A stretch of DNA of 64,000 nucleotides. Origin: Mesoflavibacter sp. (lineage in GTDB: Bacteria; Pseudomonadota; Alphaproteobacteria; UBA8366; Aestuariispiraceae). The stretch is from positions 2,432,501 to 2,496,500 of the forward strand of contig CP051228.1 in assembly GCA_017792345.1 (NCBI GenBank), in the 5' to 3' direction. Position 1 is the stretch's first letter, and every line of letters starts with the position of its first letter. Below the pieces are notes generated by a model. The model was not told the origin of the DNA, ran no database searches, and worked only from the letters and a program-made list of their open reading frames with translations. Made by a program: the position numbers and the translations under genes. This document shows positions 28,944 to 36,308 of this stretch, piece by piece.

Positions 28944-30376
28944 ACCAGGCGGGCGACGGCTTCTTCGATCCGTTCGCGCCGGATCAATCCATAGCCGAAG
29001 ACCAGCCCCGTGGGGGCGTCGTCGCGCCGGGAATAGGCGCCCAGTGCATCGATTCTGATCGACCGTTCCGCCGCCCGGCGGGATACCGCCTCGGCCTCCT
29101 TCCCACTGTCCGTAACGGCGGAAAGATGGACGCCGGCATGGGCCTCCAGGACCCGCATCCGCCCGCCATGAAAATGCGAAAGGGCCGCCGTCAGGGTTTC
29201 GTGGCGGGCGGCGTATTCCCGGCGCATCTTGCGGACATGCCGGGCGAGATGGCCTTCGGTGATGAAATCGGTCAATGCCTGCTGCGTCAGCGAAGGGGCG
29301 TGCCAGTCGGTGAGGTGCCGCGCGCCGGTCACGGCCGATTTGGCCCAGTCGGGCACGGTGACGAAACCCATGCGCAGCGCCGGAAACATGCTTTTCGAGA
29401 ATGTCCCGACATAGAAGACGCGGCCGTTCCGGTCCAATGTCTGCAAGGCATCCAGCGGTCGGCCGCCCAGTCGGAACTCGCTGTCGTAATCGTCTTCGAT
29501 GATCGACGCGCCGAACGTCTCGGCAAAATCCAACAGGGCGGCGCGCCGCTTTGCGCTCAACGTCACACCCATTGGAAACTGGTGCGACGGGGTCACGCAG
29601 ACGACCCGGACGCTGGGGGGGATGCGCTCAACGATCAGGCCTTGCTCGTCGACCGGGATCGGCGCGATCCGCGCGCCCGCCGCCGCGAAGGCGTTGCGGG
29701 CCGGCGCATAACCGGGATCTTCCAAGGCGACTTCGGTCTGTCCCGGCGTTACCAGAACGCGCGCCAGCAGGTCAAAGGCCTGGCGCGCTCCGGCCGTCAC
29801 GACGATATCGTCGCCGGAACAGGCAACGGCCCGGGCGAAGGAAATGTGATTGGCGATGGCGTCGCGCAATCCGGGCTCGCCCGCCGGGTCGCCTGCTTCG
29901 ACCGGTTGACGCGCCAGGGCGCGGGCTGCCCGGCCGGACAGGCGGTTCCAGATATCGAAGGGAAATTCCGTCGTGTCGGGATAGCCGCTTAGAAAGTCGA
30001 AGGCGGGAGGGCGGGCGTTCGGCGAAAATTCGGGCGGCGGCCTTCCGCGCCAGAAGGGCGCCAGACGGGTATCGTCCTCGGGCTTCCGGTCCGGTGCCTT
30101 CGGTCGTGCCAGGCGCGGGCGGACATCCGCGATATAGGTTCCCGACCCGGCACGGCCTTCCACATACCCTTCGCTCAACAACATGTCGTAGACGGCGACG
30201 GCGGTGTTCCGCGATACGCCGAGCCCCTCCGCCAGGGCCCGTGTCGGCGGCAGTCGCAGATCCGGCTTCAGCCGCCCGTCCAGGATGGCGTCGCGCAGTT
30301 GCTGATGCAGCGACCGGACCAGATCGCGCGATCCGGCGGGCGGCAGCTCAATCGGAAATTCGAAAATTGGTTCCAT
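28940..30376 (-). CDS. MocR/PdxR-type regulator (GntR-aminotransferase fusion)
   Basis: A 478-residue fusion. Residues 1-70 are a GntR winged helix (LPPTRALAEGLGVSRNTAVAVY), joined by a linker to a fold-type I aminotransferase-like domain that binds PLP. The Schiff-base Lys is in GTFSKSMFPALRMGF, and the acidic partner is in EDDYDSEFRL. Such regulators sense PLP or an amino donor and usually act on the divergent gene, here a GST and a LysE exporter. The start is ATG 30376; a TTG 12 bases earlier is less likely. Confidence 0.9.
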   Translation of the reverse strand: MEPIFEFPIELPPAGSRDLVRSLHQQLRDAILDGRLKPDLRLPPTRALAEGLGVSRNTAVAVYDMLLSEGYVEGRAGSGTYIADVRPRLARPKAPDRKPEDDTRLAPFWRGRPPPEFSPNARPPAFDFLSGYPDTTEFPFDIWNRLSGRAARALARQPVEAGDPAGEPGLRDAIANHISFARAVACSGDDIVVTAGARQAFDLLARVLVTPGQTEVALEDPGYAPARNAFAAAGARIAPIPVDEQGLIVERIPPSVRVVCVTPSHQFPMGVTLSAKRRAALLDFAETFGASIIEDDYDSEFRLGGRPLDALQTLDRNGRVFYVGTFSKSMFPALRMGFVTVPDWAKSAVTGARHLTDWHAPSLTQQALTDFITEGHLARHVRKMRREYAARHETLTAALSHFHGGRMRVLEAHAGVHLSAVTDSGKEAEAVSRRAAERSIRIDALGAYSRRDDAPTGLVFGYGLIRRERIEEAVARLV

Positions 30377-30391
30377 AAAATTAGTCAATCC

Positions 30392-30410
30392 TGGTTCTTA
30401 TAAAGGACCA
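30392..30410. promoter_or_regulatory. Imperfect palindrome, candidate MocR operator
   Basis: TGGTTCTTATAAAGGACCA has 8-base arms with one mismatch (TGGTyCTT and AAGrACCA). It lies in the 102-base spacer between the MocR gene and the GST gene, a suitable site for controlling both. Confidence 0.4.
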
Positions 30411-30478
30411 TAGATTGGATCATTCTTCCGGGCAACGAAACGCGCCTGCTGGCGCATCCCGCAAACGGGAGGATTGAG

Positions 30479-31171
30479 ATGATCGACCTGTATTACGCCC
30501 CGACACCGAACGGCCAGAAGCTGAAGATGTTTCTGGAGGAGGTCGGACTGCCACACCGGATCGTGACAATCCGCCTCGGCCAGGGGGACCAATTCGCACC
30601 GGAATTCCTGGCAATCTCGCCCAACAACAAGATCCCGGCGCTGGTCGACCATGATCCGGCGGATGGCGGCGGTCCGGTGCCGATGTTCGAATCCGGCGCC
30701 ATGCTGCTGTATCTGGCGGAAAAGACGGGTCAGCTACTGCCGCGCCATCCGCGCGACCGCAACACGATGCTGCAATGGCTGTTCTGGCAATGCGCCGGGC
30801 TGGGTCCGATGGCCGGGCAGATCGGTTACTTCAATGTCTATGCGGCGGAGCGCGTTCCCTTCGCCATCGACCGCTACCGGCAGGAGGTGGCACGGCTTTA
30901 TGGCGTGCTGGACCGTCGTCTGGCGGACCGCGCCTTCATTGCCGGCGACTATTCCATCGCGGATATCGCCTGCTATCCCTGGATCGTGCCCCATGCAGGG
31001 CATCTTCAAACCTTGTCGGACTTTCCGAACCTGTCGCGCTGGTTCGATGCCGTGGCCGCGCGCCCGGCGACAATCCGCGCCTATGACGGCGTCGCCGATG
31101 TCTATGCGCCGACGCGCAATCCCCTGTCCGACACCGAGAGCGAAACCCTGTTCGGCCGCCGCACGGCGTGA
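30479..31171 (+). CDS. Glutathione S-transferase (YghU/Ure2p-like)
   Basis: A 230-residue cytosolic GST. The N-terminal thioredoxin fold (residues 1-80) shows IDLYYAPTPNGQKLKMFLEE, the cis-proline loop NKIPALVD and the glutathione-binding FESGAMLLYLAEK. The helical C-terminal domain follows (AFIAGDYSIADIACYPWI carries the N-capping Asp). The family resembles Ure2p-type disulfide-bond oxidoreductases. The strong site GGGAGG precedes the ATG. It diverges from the MocR gene and is followed by the LysE-type exporter 27 bases later. Confidence 0.88.
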   Translation: MIDLYYAPTPNGQKLKMFLEEVGLPHRIVTIRLGQGDQFAPEFLAISPNNKIPALVDHDPADGGGPVPMFESGAMLLYLAEKTGQLLPRHPRDRNTMLQWLFWQCAGLGPMAGQIGYFNVYAAERVPFAIDRYRQEVARLYGVLDRRLADRAFIAGDYSIADIACYPWIVPHAGHLQTLSDFPNLSRWFDAVAARPATIRAYDGVADVYAPTRNPLSDTESETLFGRRTA

Positions 31172-31198
31172 CCCGACCCCTTCATGGAGGATGAAATC

Positions 31199-31816
31199 AT
31201 GTCGACCTGGATGCTGCTTCTGTCCCTCGCGGCCATCGATATCCTGTCCATCGCCAGCCCCGGCCCGAACATTCTTCTGGTCAGCCAGACCGCCGTCGGC
31301 CATGGACGCGGACGGGCCTTGTTGACCGGCTATGGTCTGCTGGCCGCCAGTCTGGTCTGGGCCTGCATCGCACTGCTGTGCTTGACCGCTCTGTTCGAGG
31401 TGATGCCCACCCTGCAGACCGGCATGCAAATCGCCGGCGCCCTGTTCCTGGTCTATATCGGCATCCGCCTGTGGCGCAGCCCGGCCGGTCCGATGTCGGA
31501 AGAAGGCGTGGCGGTCGATCCGCACGCCACCCGCAAAGCCATCCTACGCGGCTTCGCGACCGGGATACTGAACCCGAAATCGCTGACCTATTTCGCGACG
31601 ATCTTCGTTCTGTTCGTTCCGGCGGACGCGAGCCTGGAACTGCGCCTGTCGGCCCTGGCGGTCGTCGCGGTAGATGGCCTCTTGGTCTATGGCCTGGCCG
31701 CCTTCCTGTTTTCCCGCCCGGCGGTCAAGAAGGGCTATCTGGCGCTGCGCCGTCCGATCGACCGGGTCTGCGGCACGCTGATGATGGTCTTCGCCGGCAA
31801 GTTGGCGATGTTCTGA
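31199..31816 (+). CDS. LysE/RhtB-family exporter
   Basis: A 205-residue inner-membrane exporter of amino acids or related amines, with six hydrophobic segments. The first contains the family signature SPGPNILLVSQTAVGHGRG, then GYGLLAASLVWACIALL; the third is preceded by GALFLVYIGIRLWRSP. The ATG at 31199 has GGAGG at 31186-31190. Likely co-transcribed with the GST under MocR control, and ended by the terminator at 31835. Confidence 0.88.
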   Translation: MSTWMLLLSLAAIDILSIASPGPNILLVSQTAVGHGRGRALLTGYGLLAASLVWACIALLCLTALFEVMPTLQTGMQIAGALFLVYIGIRLWRSPAGPMSEEGVAVDPHATRKAILRGFATGILNPKSLTYFATIFVLFVPADASLELRLSALAVVAVDGLLVYGLAAFLFSRPAVKKGYLALRRPIDRVCGTLMMVFAGKLAMF

Positions 31817-31834
31817 CCCCTCGACCGTAATCCG

Positions 31835-31872
31835 CGCCCCCGGAAACACCCAATGCCGGGGGCGTCCTTTTT
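31835..31872 (+). terminator. Rho-independent terminator
   Basis: Nine-base stem CGCCCCCGG (31835-31843) and CCGGGGGCG (31856-31864), loop of 12, then TCCTTTTT. It closes the GST-LysE unit. Confidence 0.88.
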
Positions 31873-31894
31873 GCCCGATGAAGGAAAATCTCCC

Positions 31895-32514
31895 ATGGTT
31901 GGTCCAGCCGACACGATCCTGCGCCTGGATTGTTCACCGAAAGGCCGCGACGCCAACAGCAGCCAGTTCGCCGATGAAGTGGCCGTGAAACTGTCGGCCC
32001 TGGAACCGGGGGCCTGGCAGGTGCATCGCGATCTGGCGGCGACGCCGCCCAGCTTCATCGATCGCGGCTTCACCCGGGACATGAACCTGTTTCCCGTCGC
32101 AGCGGTGGCCAGCGTCACGCAGACCCTTCGGGAATCCGAGAAGCTGATCGGGGAAGTCGAATCCGCGCGGCGGATCCTCATCGCGACCCCGATGCATAAC
32201 TACACCGTCCCGGCGGTTCTGAAGGCCTGGATCGATCAGGTCGTGCGGGTCGGGCGCACATTCGAGAGCACGCCCGTCGGCAAGGTGGGGCTGTTGCCGG
32301 ACCGGCCGGTCCATATCGTGGTGTCCGCTGGTGGCCGAATTGTGGGCGACCGGGCCCGCCAGCCGGATTTTCTGACCCCTATCTGACGGCGGTCTTTGCG
32401 ACCATCGGCTTGCGCGACCTGACCTTCTATTATCTGGAAGGGGCCTCGCGCGACGAGGACACGCGGACGGCCGCGTTTCAGGCCGCCCGCGCGCAACTCG
32501 CCCTGCTGGCTTAG
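31895..32514 (+). pseudogene. FMN-dependent NADH-azoreductase, frameshifted
   Basis: A flavodoxin-2 fold protein of the AzoR type, which reduces quinones and azo compounds with FMN and NADH. The N-terminus (ILRLDCSPKGRDANSSQFAD) binds FMN, and PMHNYTVPAVLKAWIDQVVR is the family core. The frame stops at 32386 after PDFLTPI. The expected last 50 residues (DPYLTAVFATIGLRDLTFYY, on to the TAG at 32512) continue in another frame. The shift lies near 32378-32380, where one base appears to be missing. Either the gene was recently inactivated or this is an assembly error. It converges with the YCII gene, whose stop lies at 32511-32513. Confidence 0.8.
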
Positions 32515-32882
32515 AGCATGTCGATCTGGCCGACCGGCCGTATTTCGATCCCGCCGTCGAATACGTGGCTGAGATGGGCCCCCGGATGCAGCGCCGCGAC
32601 CGATTTCGCCTGTTCCATATCGTCCGCCTCGATCATGAAGAACGCGCCGATCGGGAACTTCGTATCGTCATAGGGCTTGTCTTCGGAAACGACGGTGCCG
32701 CCGGTGCTGCGCAGGGTATGGCTTTCATGCGGCATGCCCAGCGAGCCGACGAATTTCAGATGGCCGCTGGCGCGCAACGCCGCGTCATGGGGCTGACAGA
32801 TTTCGATCATCTCTCCCATGTCCTCCGGGGTCATCGCGGCGAACTTCTCAAGGTCGTAATAGCAAAGGCAAAGGTAGTTCAT
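32511..32882 (-). CDS. YCII-related protein
   Basis: A 123-residue single-domain protein starting MNYLCLCYYDLEKFAAM, with the ferredoxin-like alpha-beta pattern and the late segment FPIGAFFMIEADDMEQAKSVAA typical of YCII-related (DGPF-type) proteins. This group includes lyase-like enzymes and is often linked to ECF sigma factors of group 42. The DGPF motif itself is replaced (PYDDTKFP). Start 32882 has AGAGGA ahead; longer in-frame extensions are rejected. A serine hydrolase gene precedes it on the same strand at a gap of 32 bases. Confidence 0.82.
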   Translation of the reverse strand: MNYLCLCYYDLEKFAAMTPEDMGEMIEICQPHDAALRASGHLKFVGSLGMPHESHTLRSTGGTVVSEDKPYDDTKFPIGAFFMIEADDMEQAKSVAALHPGAHLSHVFDGGIEIRPVGQIDML

Positions 32883-32914
32883 CGAGGTATCCTCTTGGTT
32901 GGGTGGGGGGTAAA

Positions 32915-34099
32915 TCAGGCGGCTGCCGCGCGGGCGTGACGCCAGAACGTGTCGAAATGCGAAGGGGCGGTCGGTGAGGTCATCAGCCGCTGGGTCAGCA
33001 GCACGCCGGCCAGGCCGGTCGCCGGATCCCAGTAGAGATTGGTGCCGGTACCACCGGCCCAACCGAAGCCGGGCGGATCGGTCGGGTCTTTCGGATAGGA
33101 TATGCCGACGCCATAGCCCCAACCGTTCTTGTCCCAGAAACCGGGAACGAAGGGGGAGTTGCGCTTCTGATCGTCGGGAATTCGTTCTCGCGTCATCGCA
33201 TCGATGGCCTGGGCGGGGAACAGCCGACGGCCGTGCCATTCTCCGCGGTTCAGCATCATCGTCGCGAAGGTCAGCAAATCCCGCGCCGTCGATACCAGCC
33301 CCGCCGCCGCCGATTGAAAGGCCGGGGGCGCGGCGAACCGGGATCCGGCCCCGCCGGGATCGTCCACGGTCCCGTCTTCCCAGCATTCCGGCGGCAGGCG
33401 GGGCAGGTTGTCGGTCGGGACATGGAAGCCGGTATCGGTCATGCCCAGCGGGTCGAAAACCCGTTCCCGGAAAAGCGCATCCAAGGATCGGCCGGTCGCC
33501 CGTTCCAAATAGACGCCCAGAACACTGAGCGCCGTGTCGTATCGCCAGACCGTCCCCGGCTGATCGATCAAAGGAAGGCTTGCCAGTTTCTTTATCCAGA
33601 CATCCGGCGGATCGGAGGGTGGATAGGCACCGGGCGTCAGACCCAGTTCGGACAGGGCTTCCATGAATGGAAAACGGCCCTCCTGCATGATGACACCCAT
33701 GCCCATTCGGCAGGTCAGCAGATCTTCCACTCGGATCGGTCGCGCGGCAGGGACAGTCTCGTCCAGCGCCGCGTCCGGGCGGACCAGAACGCGCCTGTCC
33801 GCCAGTTCGGGTATGTGGCGGTCGATCGGATCGTCCAGTTCGAACACCCCCTCCGACGCCAGGTCCGTTGCGACCAATCCGGCAATCGGTTTGGTCATGG
33901 AGGCGATCCGGAAGATCGCGTCGGGAGACATTGGCCGGTCTGATCTCGGTGCAGCGGGGCCGATGGCCCGGATGTCCTGATCCGACCCGCGCGCAAGGCC
34001 GAAGACCAGCCCGGGCGCCGAGCCGGATCGAATCTGGGCGTCCAGGGCCTCAATCAACCGGTCGGCCGATCCCGCCTTGATGCCGCTTCCCGAAGTCAT
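32915..34099 (-). CDS. Serine hydrolase (class C beta-lactamase/esterase EstB family)
   Basis: A 394-residue penicillin-binding-protein-fold hydrolase. The catalytic Ser-x-x-Lys is in IASMTKPIAG and the Tyr-containing motif is WRYDTALSVLG, with the GTGTNLYWDP region near the third motif position. There is no signal peptide, so it is probably cytoplasmic, and an esterase or amidase rather than a true beta-lactamase. Start ATG 34099 has GGAG ahead. It diverges from the HxlR gene, which is the likely regulator. Confidence 0.87.
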   Translation of the reverse strand: MTSGSGIKAGSADRLIEALDAQIRSGSAPGLVFGLARGSDQDIRAIGPAAPRSDRPMSPDAIFRIASMTKPIAGLVATDLASEGVFELDDPIDRHIPELADRRVLVRPDAALDETVPAARPIRVEDLLTCRMGMGVIMQEGRFPFMEALSELGLTPGAYPPSDPPDVWIKKLASLPLIDQPGTVWRYDTALSVLGVYLERATGRSLDALFRERVFDPLGMTDTGFHVPTDNLPRLPPECWEDGTVDDPGGAGSRFAAPPAFQSAAAGLVSTARDLLTFATMMLNRGEWHGRRLFPAQAIDAMTRERIPDDQKRNSPFVPGFWDKNGWGYGVGISYPKDPTDPPGFGWAGGTGTNLYWDPATGLAGVLLTQRLMTSPTAPSHFDTFWRHARAAAA

Positions 34100-34127
34100 C
34101 GCCTGTCTCCAAACTGATCCTATTTTG

Positions 34128-34157
34128 AAACCAGTTGCTGTGTTGCATAACCGGTTT
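34128..34157. promoter_or_regulatory. Inverted repeat, candidate HxlR operator
   Basis: AAACCAGTT (34128-34136) and AACCGGTTT (34149-34157) form 9-base inverted arms with one mismatch, 12 bases apart. They lie in the spacer between the divergent serine hydrolase and HxlR genes, a typical autoregulatory position. Confidence 0.4.
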
Positions 34158-34187
34158 TATTCTGCAATCAGATTTTTGGAGAGAACG

Positions 34188-34697
34188 ATGACATTGGATT
34201 TGCGGTCGGGCTGCCCGATCAACTTGACGATGGAGGTGATCGGCGACCGGTGGAGCCTGATCATTTTGCGCGACATGATGTTTGGGAACCGGCGGCATTT
34301 CCGTGAACTGTTGAAACATTCATTGGAAGGGATTGCGTCGAACATTCTGGCCGCACGCCTGAAACGCCTGATGGATCTGGGCCTGATCACCCGGGCCGAC
34401 GATCCCAGCCATAAGCAGAAGGCGATTTACAGCCTGACCGAGGCAGCGATCCAACTGGTGCCGGTCATGGCGGCAATCGGCGGCTGGGGGCGGCGGCATC
34501 TGCCGGTCACGGAGGAGTTGAGCATCCGCGCGCAATTGCTGGAGGAGGGCGGCCCCGACCTGTGGAACGATTTCATGGCCGAGCTTCGCGCGATCCATCT
34601 CGGCGATCCGGCCGCTCAGCCGCCCGGAAAATCCGTTCTGGCGCGCCTTAACGAGGCTTATGAAGCGGTCGTCCGCCGAAACAATGGAGCCTGTTGA
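34188..34697 (+). CDS. HxlR-family transcriptional regulator
   Basis: A 169-residue regulator with the HxlR winged-helix domain at residues 8-95. The conserved opening is CPINLTMEVIGDRWSLIILR, with a single Cys9 that in some members is a redox or electrophile sensor. The recognition helix region is FRELLKHSLEGIASNILAARL. A C-terminal extension of about 70 residues follows. The ATG at 34188 has TTTGGAGAG ahead; the longer frame overlaps the divergent gene and is rejected. It ends just before a likely ECF41 promoter. Confidence 0.88.
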   Translation: MTLDLRSGCPINLTMEVIGDRWSLIILRDMMFGNRRHFRELLKHSLEGIASNILAARLKRLMDLGLITRADDPSHKQKAIYSLTEAAIQLVPVMAAIGGWGRRHLPVTEELSIRAQLLEEGGPDLWNDFMAELRAIHLGDPAAQPPGKSVLARLNEAYEAVVRRNNGAC

Positions 34698-34715
34698 AGA
34701 CTTTTTGGCCGGCCA

Positions 34716-34742
34716 TGTCACAGATGCCAAGCGCCAATCGTC
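34716..34742 (+). promoter_or_regulatory. ECF41-type promoter
   Basis: TGTCACA at 34716-34722, a 16-base spacer and CGTC at 34739-34742. This matches the published ECF41 target (-35 TGTCACA, -10 CGTC) as I recall it from Wecke and co-workers. It lies about 50 bases ahead of the carboxymuconolactone decarboxylase gene, which is followed at once by an ECF41 sigma factor gene. The site is therefore probably read by that sigma factor. Confidence 0.75.
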
Positions 34743-34792
34743 GGGAAGGTGACGGGCAATCGGGCCCGATACCTGAAAGGATTGATTGGATC

Positions 34793-35224
34793 ATGAGCAA
34801 TACGAACGCGGTGCGGTATGAGAAGGAAATTCCGTCGGTCATGGAGGCGCTGGGCGCAGTACATCCCGTGATCGATGCCAACGGGCTGGACCGGATGGTC
34901 CATCATCTGGTGCAACTGCGCGCCTCCCAGATCAACGGCTGCGCCTTCTGCATCAAGATGCATACGCGGGAAGCACGGGACGACGGGGAAACCAGCGAAC
35001 GTCTGGATCGCGTTATCGTCTGGCGTCAGGTATCCGATTTTTCCGCCAAGGAGAAAGCGGCCCTGGCCTGGACCGAAGCGTTGACGGTCATCGACCACAC
35101 CGCCGATCTCGGCGTGCTGCGCGCTGAGTTGCGGCGGCACTATTCCGAAGCGGAAATCGGCGCCCTGACAGCCACGGTCGCGATGATCAATCTTTGGAAC
35201 CGCATCCAGGTCTCGAGGCATTGA
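34793..35224 (+). CDS. Carboxymuconolactone decarboxylase/AhpD-like protein
   Basis: A 143-residue CMD-family protein. The AhpD-like redox site is NGCAFCIKMH, with Cys50, Cys53 and His57, so a peroxidase or disulfide-exchange role is more likely than decarboxylation. Full-length single domain. The gene belongs to the classic target class of ECF41 sigma factors (carboxymuconolactone decarboxylases, oxidoreductases or epimerases), sits directly upstream of the sigma factor gene with one base between them, and has the matching promoter. Confidence 0.9.
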   Translation: MSNTNAVRYEKEIPSVMEALGAVHPVIDANGLDRMVHHLVQLRASQINGCAFCIKMHTREARDDGETSERLDRVIVWRQVSDFSAKEKAALAWTEALTVIDHTADLGVLRAELRRHYSEAEIGALTATVAMINLWNRIQVSRH

Positions 35225-35225
35225 G

Positions 35226-36113
35226 ATGACCGAGCGGAACACCCTCACCCGCTTCGAAACGGTAAGGCCGACATTGCTCGGCCTTGCCTATCGAATTCTC
35301 GGTTCCCGGGCCGATGCGGAAGATGCGGTCCAGGATACCTATCTGAAATGGAACGCGGCCGATCAGGCGGAGATCGATAATCCGGCGGCCTGGCTGACGA
35401 CGGTCTGTACCCGGCAATGCCTGGACCATCTGCGGTCGGCCCATCGGTCGCGAACCGACTATGTCGGGGCCTGGCTGCCGGAACCGATTCAGACCGGGTC
35501 CAATCAGGATCCGGAAGGCGCGCTGGCGATCGCGTCTTCCCTGACGACGGCATTCCTGCTGATGCTCGAACGCCTGACGCCGAAGGAACGTGCGGCCTAT
35601 CTGCTGCATGAAATCTTCGACGTCGACTATCGCGATATCGCCCAGGCGCTGGATCTGCAGGAAACGGCCTGCCGGAAATTGGTGTCTCGCGCCAAGGCGC
35701 ATGTTGAGCGCGTGCGTGTGCGGCATGTGACCAGCGCCGATAATCAACGACGGTTGCTGTCGGCCTTCGAGTCGGCCCTGGCGACCGGCCAGACCGGCAC
35801 GCTGGCGGCGCTTCTGACAGACGATATTGTCCTATCCGCCGATGGCGGGGGCAAAGTTCCGACGGTCGCGCAACCGATCTATGGCAAGGCGGATGTCCTG
35901 GCCTTCACCGCCGAAAAACTGGGCGATTACTGGGCCAATTACGCAAAGGTCGAATCCGATATCAACGGCGGTCTTGGCCTGGTCCTGAGCGATGGCGACG
36001 CGATCGTCGGCACGGTCGGCTTCGCCTATGACGAACAGGGCCGCGCGACGGATATCTTCATCATGCGCAATCCGGACAAGCTGACCCGGATTACCCGACC
36101 GACGCTGCAATAA
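35226..36113 (+). CDS. ECF41-group sigma factor with SnoaL-like C-terminal domain
   Basis: A 295-residue extracytoplasmic-function sigma factor. Sigma region 2 is at residues 8-75 (ILGSRADAEDAVQDTYLKW) and region 4 about 105-165 (LTPKERAAYLLHEIFDVDY). The linker has WLPEP at residues 83-87, and the fused SnoaL-like domain runs from about 175 to the end, with the group hallmark NPDKL at 282-286. In ECF41 this domain, rather than an anti-sigma factor, controls activity; it both inhibits and is required for full function. No anti-sigma gene is seen nearby, as expected. Confidence 0.93.
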   Translation: MTERNTLTRFETVRPTLLGLAYRILGSRADAEDAVQDTYLKWNAADQAEIDNPAAWLTTVCTRQCLDHLRSAHRSRTDYVGAWLPEPIQTGSNQDPEGALAIASSLTTAFLLMLERLTPKERAAYLLHEIFDVDYRDIAQALDLQETACRKLVSRAKAHVERVRVRHVTSADNQRRLLSAFESALATGQTGTLAALLTDDIVLSADGGGKVPTVAQPIYGKADVLAFTAEKLGDYWANYAKVESDINGGLGLVLSDGDAIVGTVGFAYDEQGRATDIFIMRNPDKLTRITRPTLQ

Positions 36114-36159
36114 CCGGGCGGCCGCCGCGCCGTTCCTCCCAAAATACAGGAGAATTGTC

Positions 36160-36243
36160 ATGTCTCATTCAGACAGCACTTCCGCTTTGCCTGAATCTGG
36201 CGCGGGCTGGTCCGGATTGGGCGCCGGACGGAAAGTTTCGTAA
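36160..36243 (+). CDS. Small ORF, 27 residues
   Basis: ATG at 36160 preceded by a good CAGGAG site at 36147-36152, coding MSHSDSTSALPESGAGWSGL and ending GAGRKVS. It has no recognisable domain. It follows the sigma factor by 46 bases on the same strand and ends before the TetR promoter. It could be a real short peptide, or the start of a gene lost downstream. Low confidence that it is expressed. Confidence 0.3.
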   Translation: MSHSDSTSALPESGAGWSGLGAGRKVS

Positions 36244-36250
36244 TCGGTTA

Positions 36251-36299
36251 TTGACACCATACCAACTGGTCGGTATATAACATACCAACTGGTCGGTAT
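36251..36299 (+). promoter_or_regulatory. Sigma-70 promoter overlapped by tandem TetR operators
   Basis: Two identical 18-base sites, ATACCAACTGGTCGGTAT, at 36259-36276 and 36282-36299, each an imperfect palindrome (ATACC and GGTAT arms), repeat with a 23-base period. A TTGACA (36251-36256), 17-base spacer and TATATA (36274-36279) form a good housekeeping promoter that the first site covers. The TetR start follows at 36309. Strong autorepression is the likely reading. Confidence 0.8.
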
Positions 36300-36308
36300 G
36301 GTGATGAG

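Noticed and set aside
32511..33386. Long version of the YCII protein with a 168-residue N-terminal extension
   Set aside because: The extension lies inside the serine hydrolase gene in another frame. The YCII domain starts at MNYLCLCYYD with its own ribosome site.
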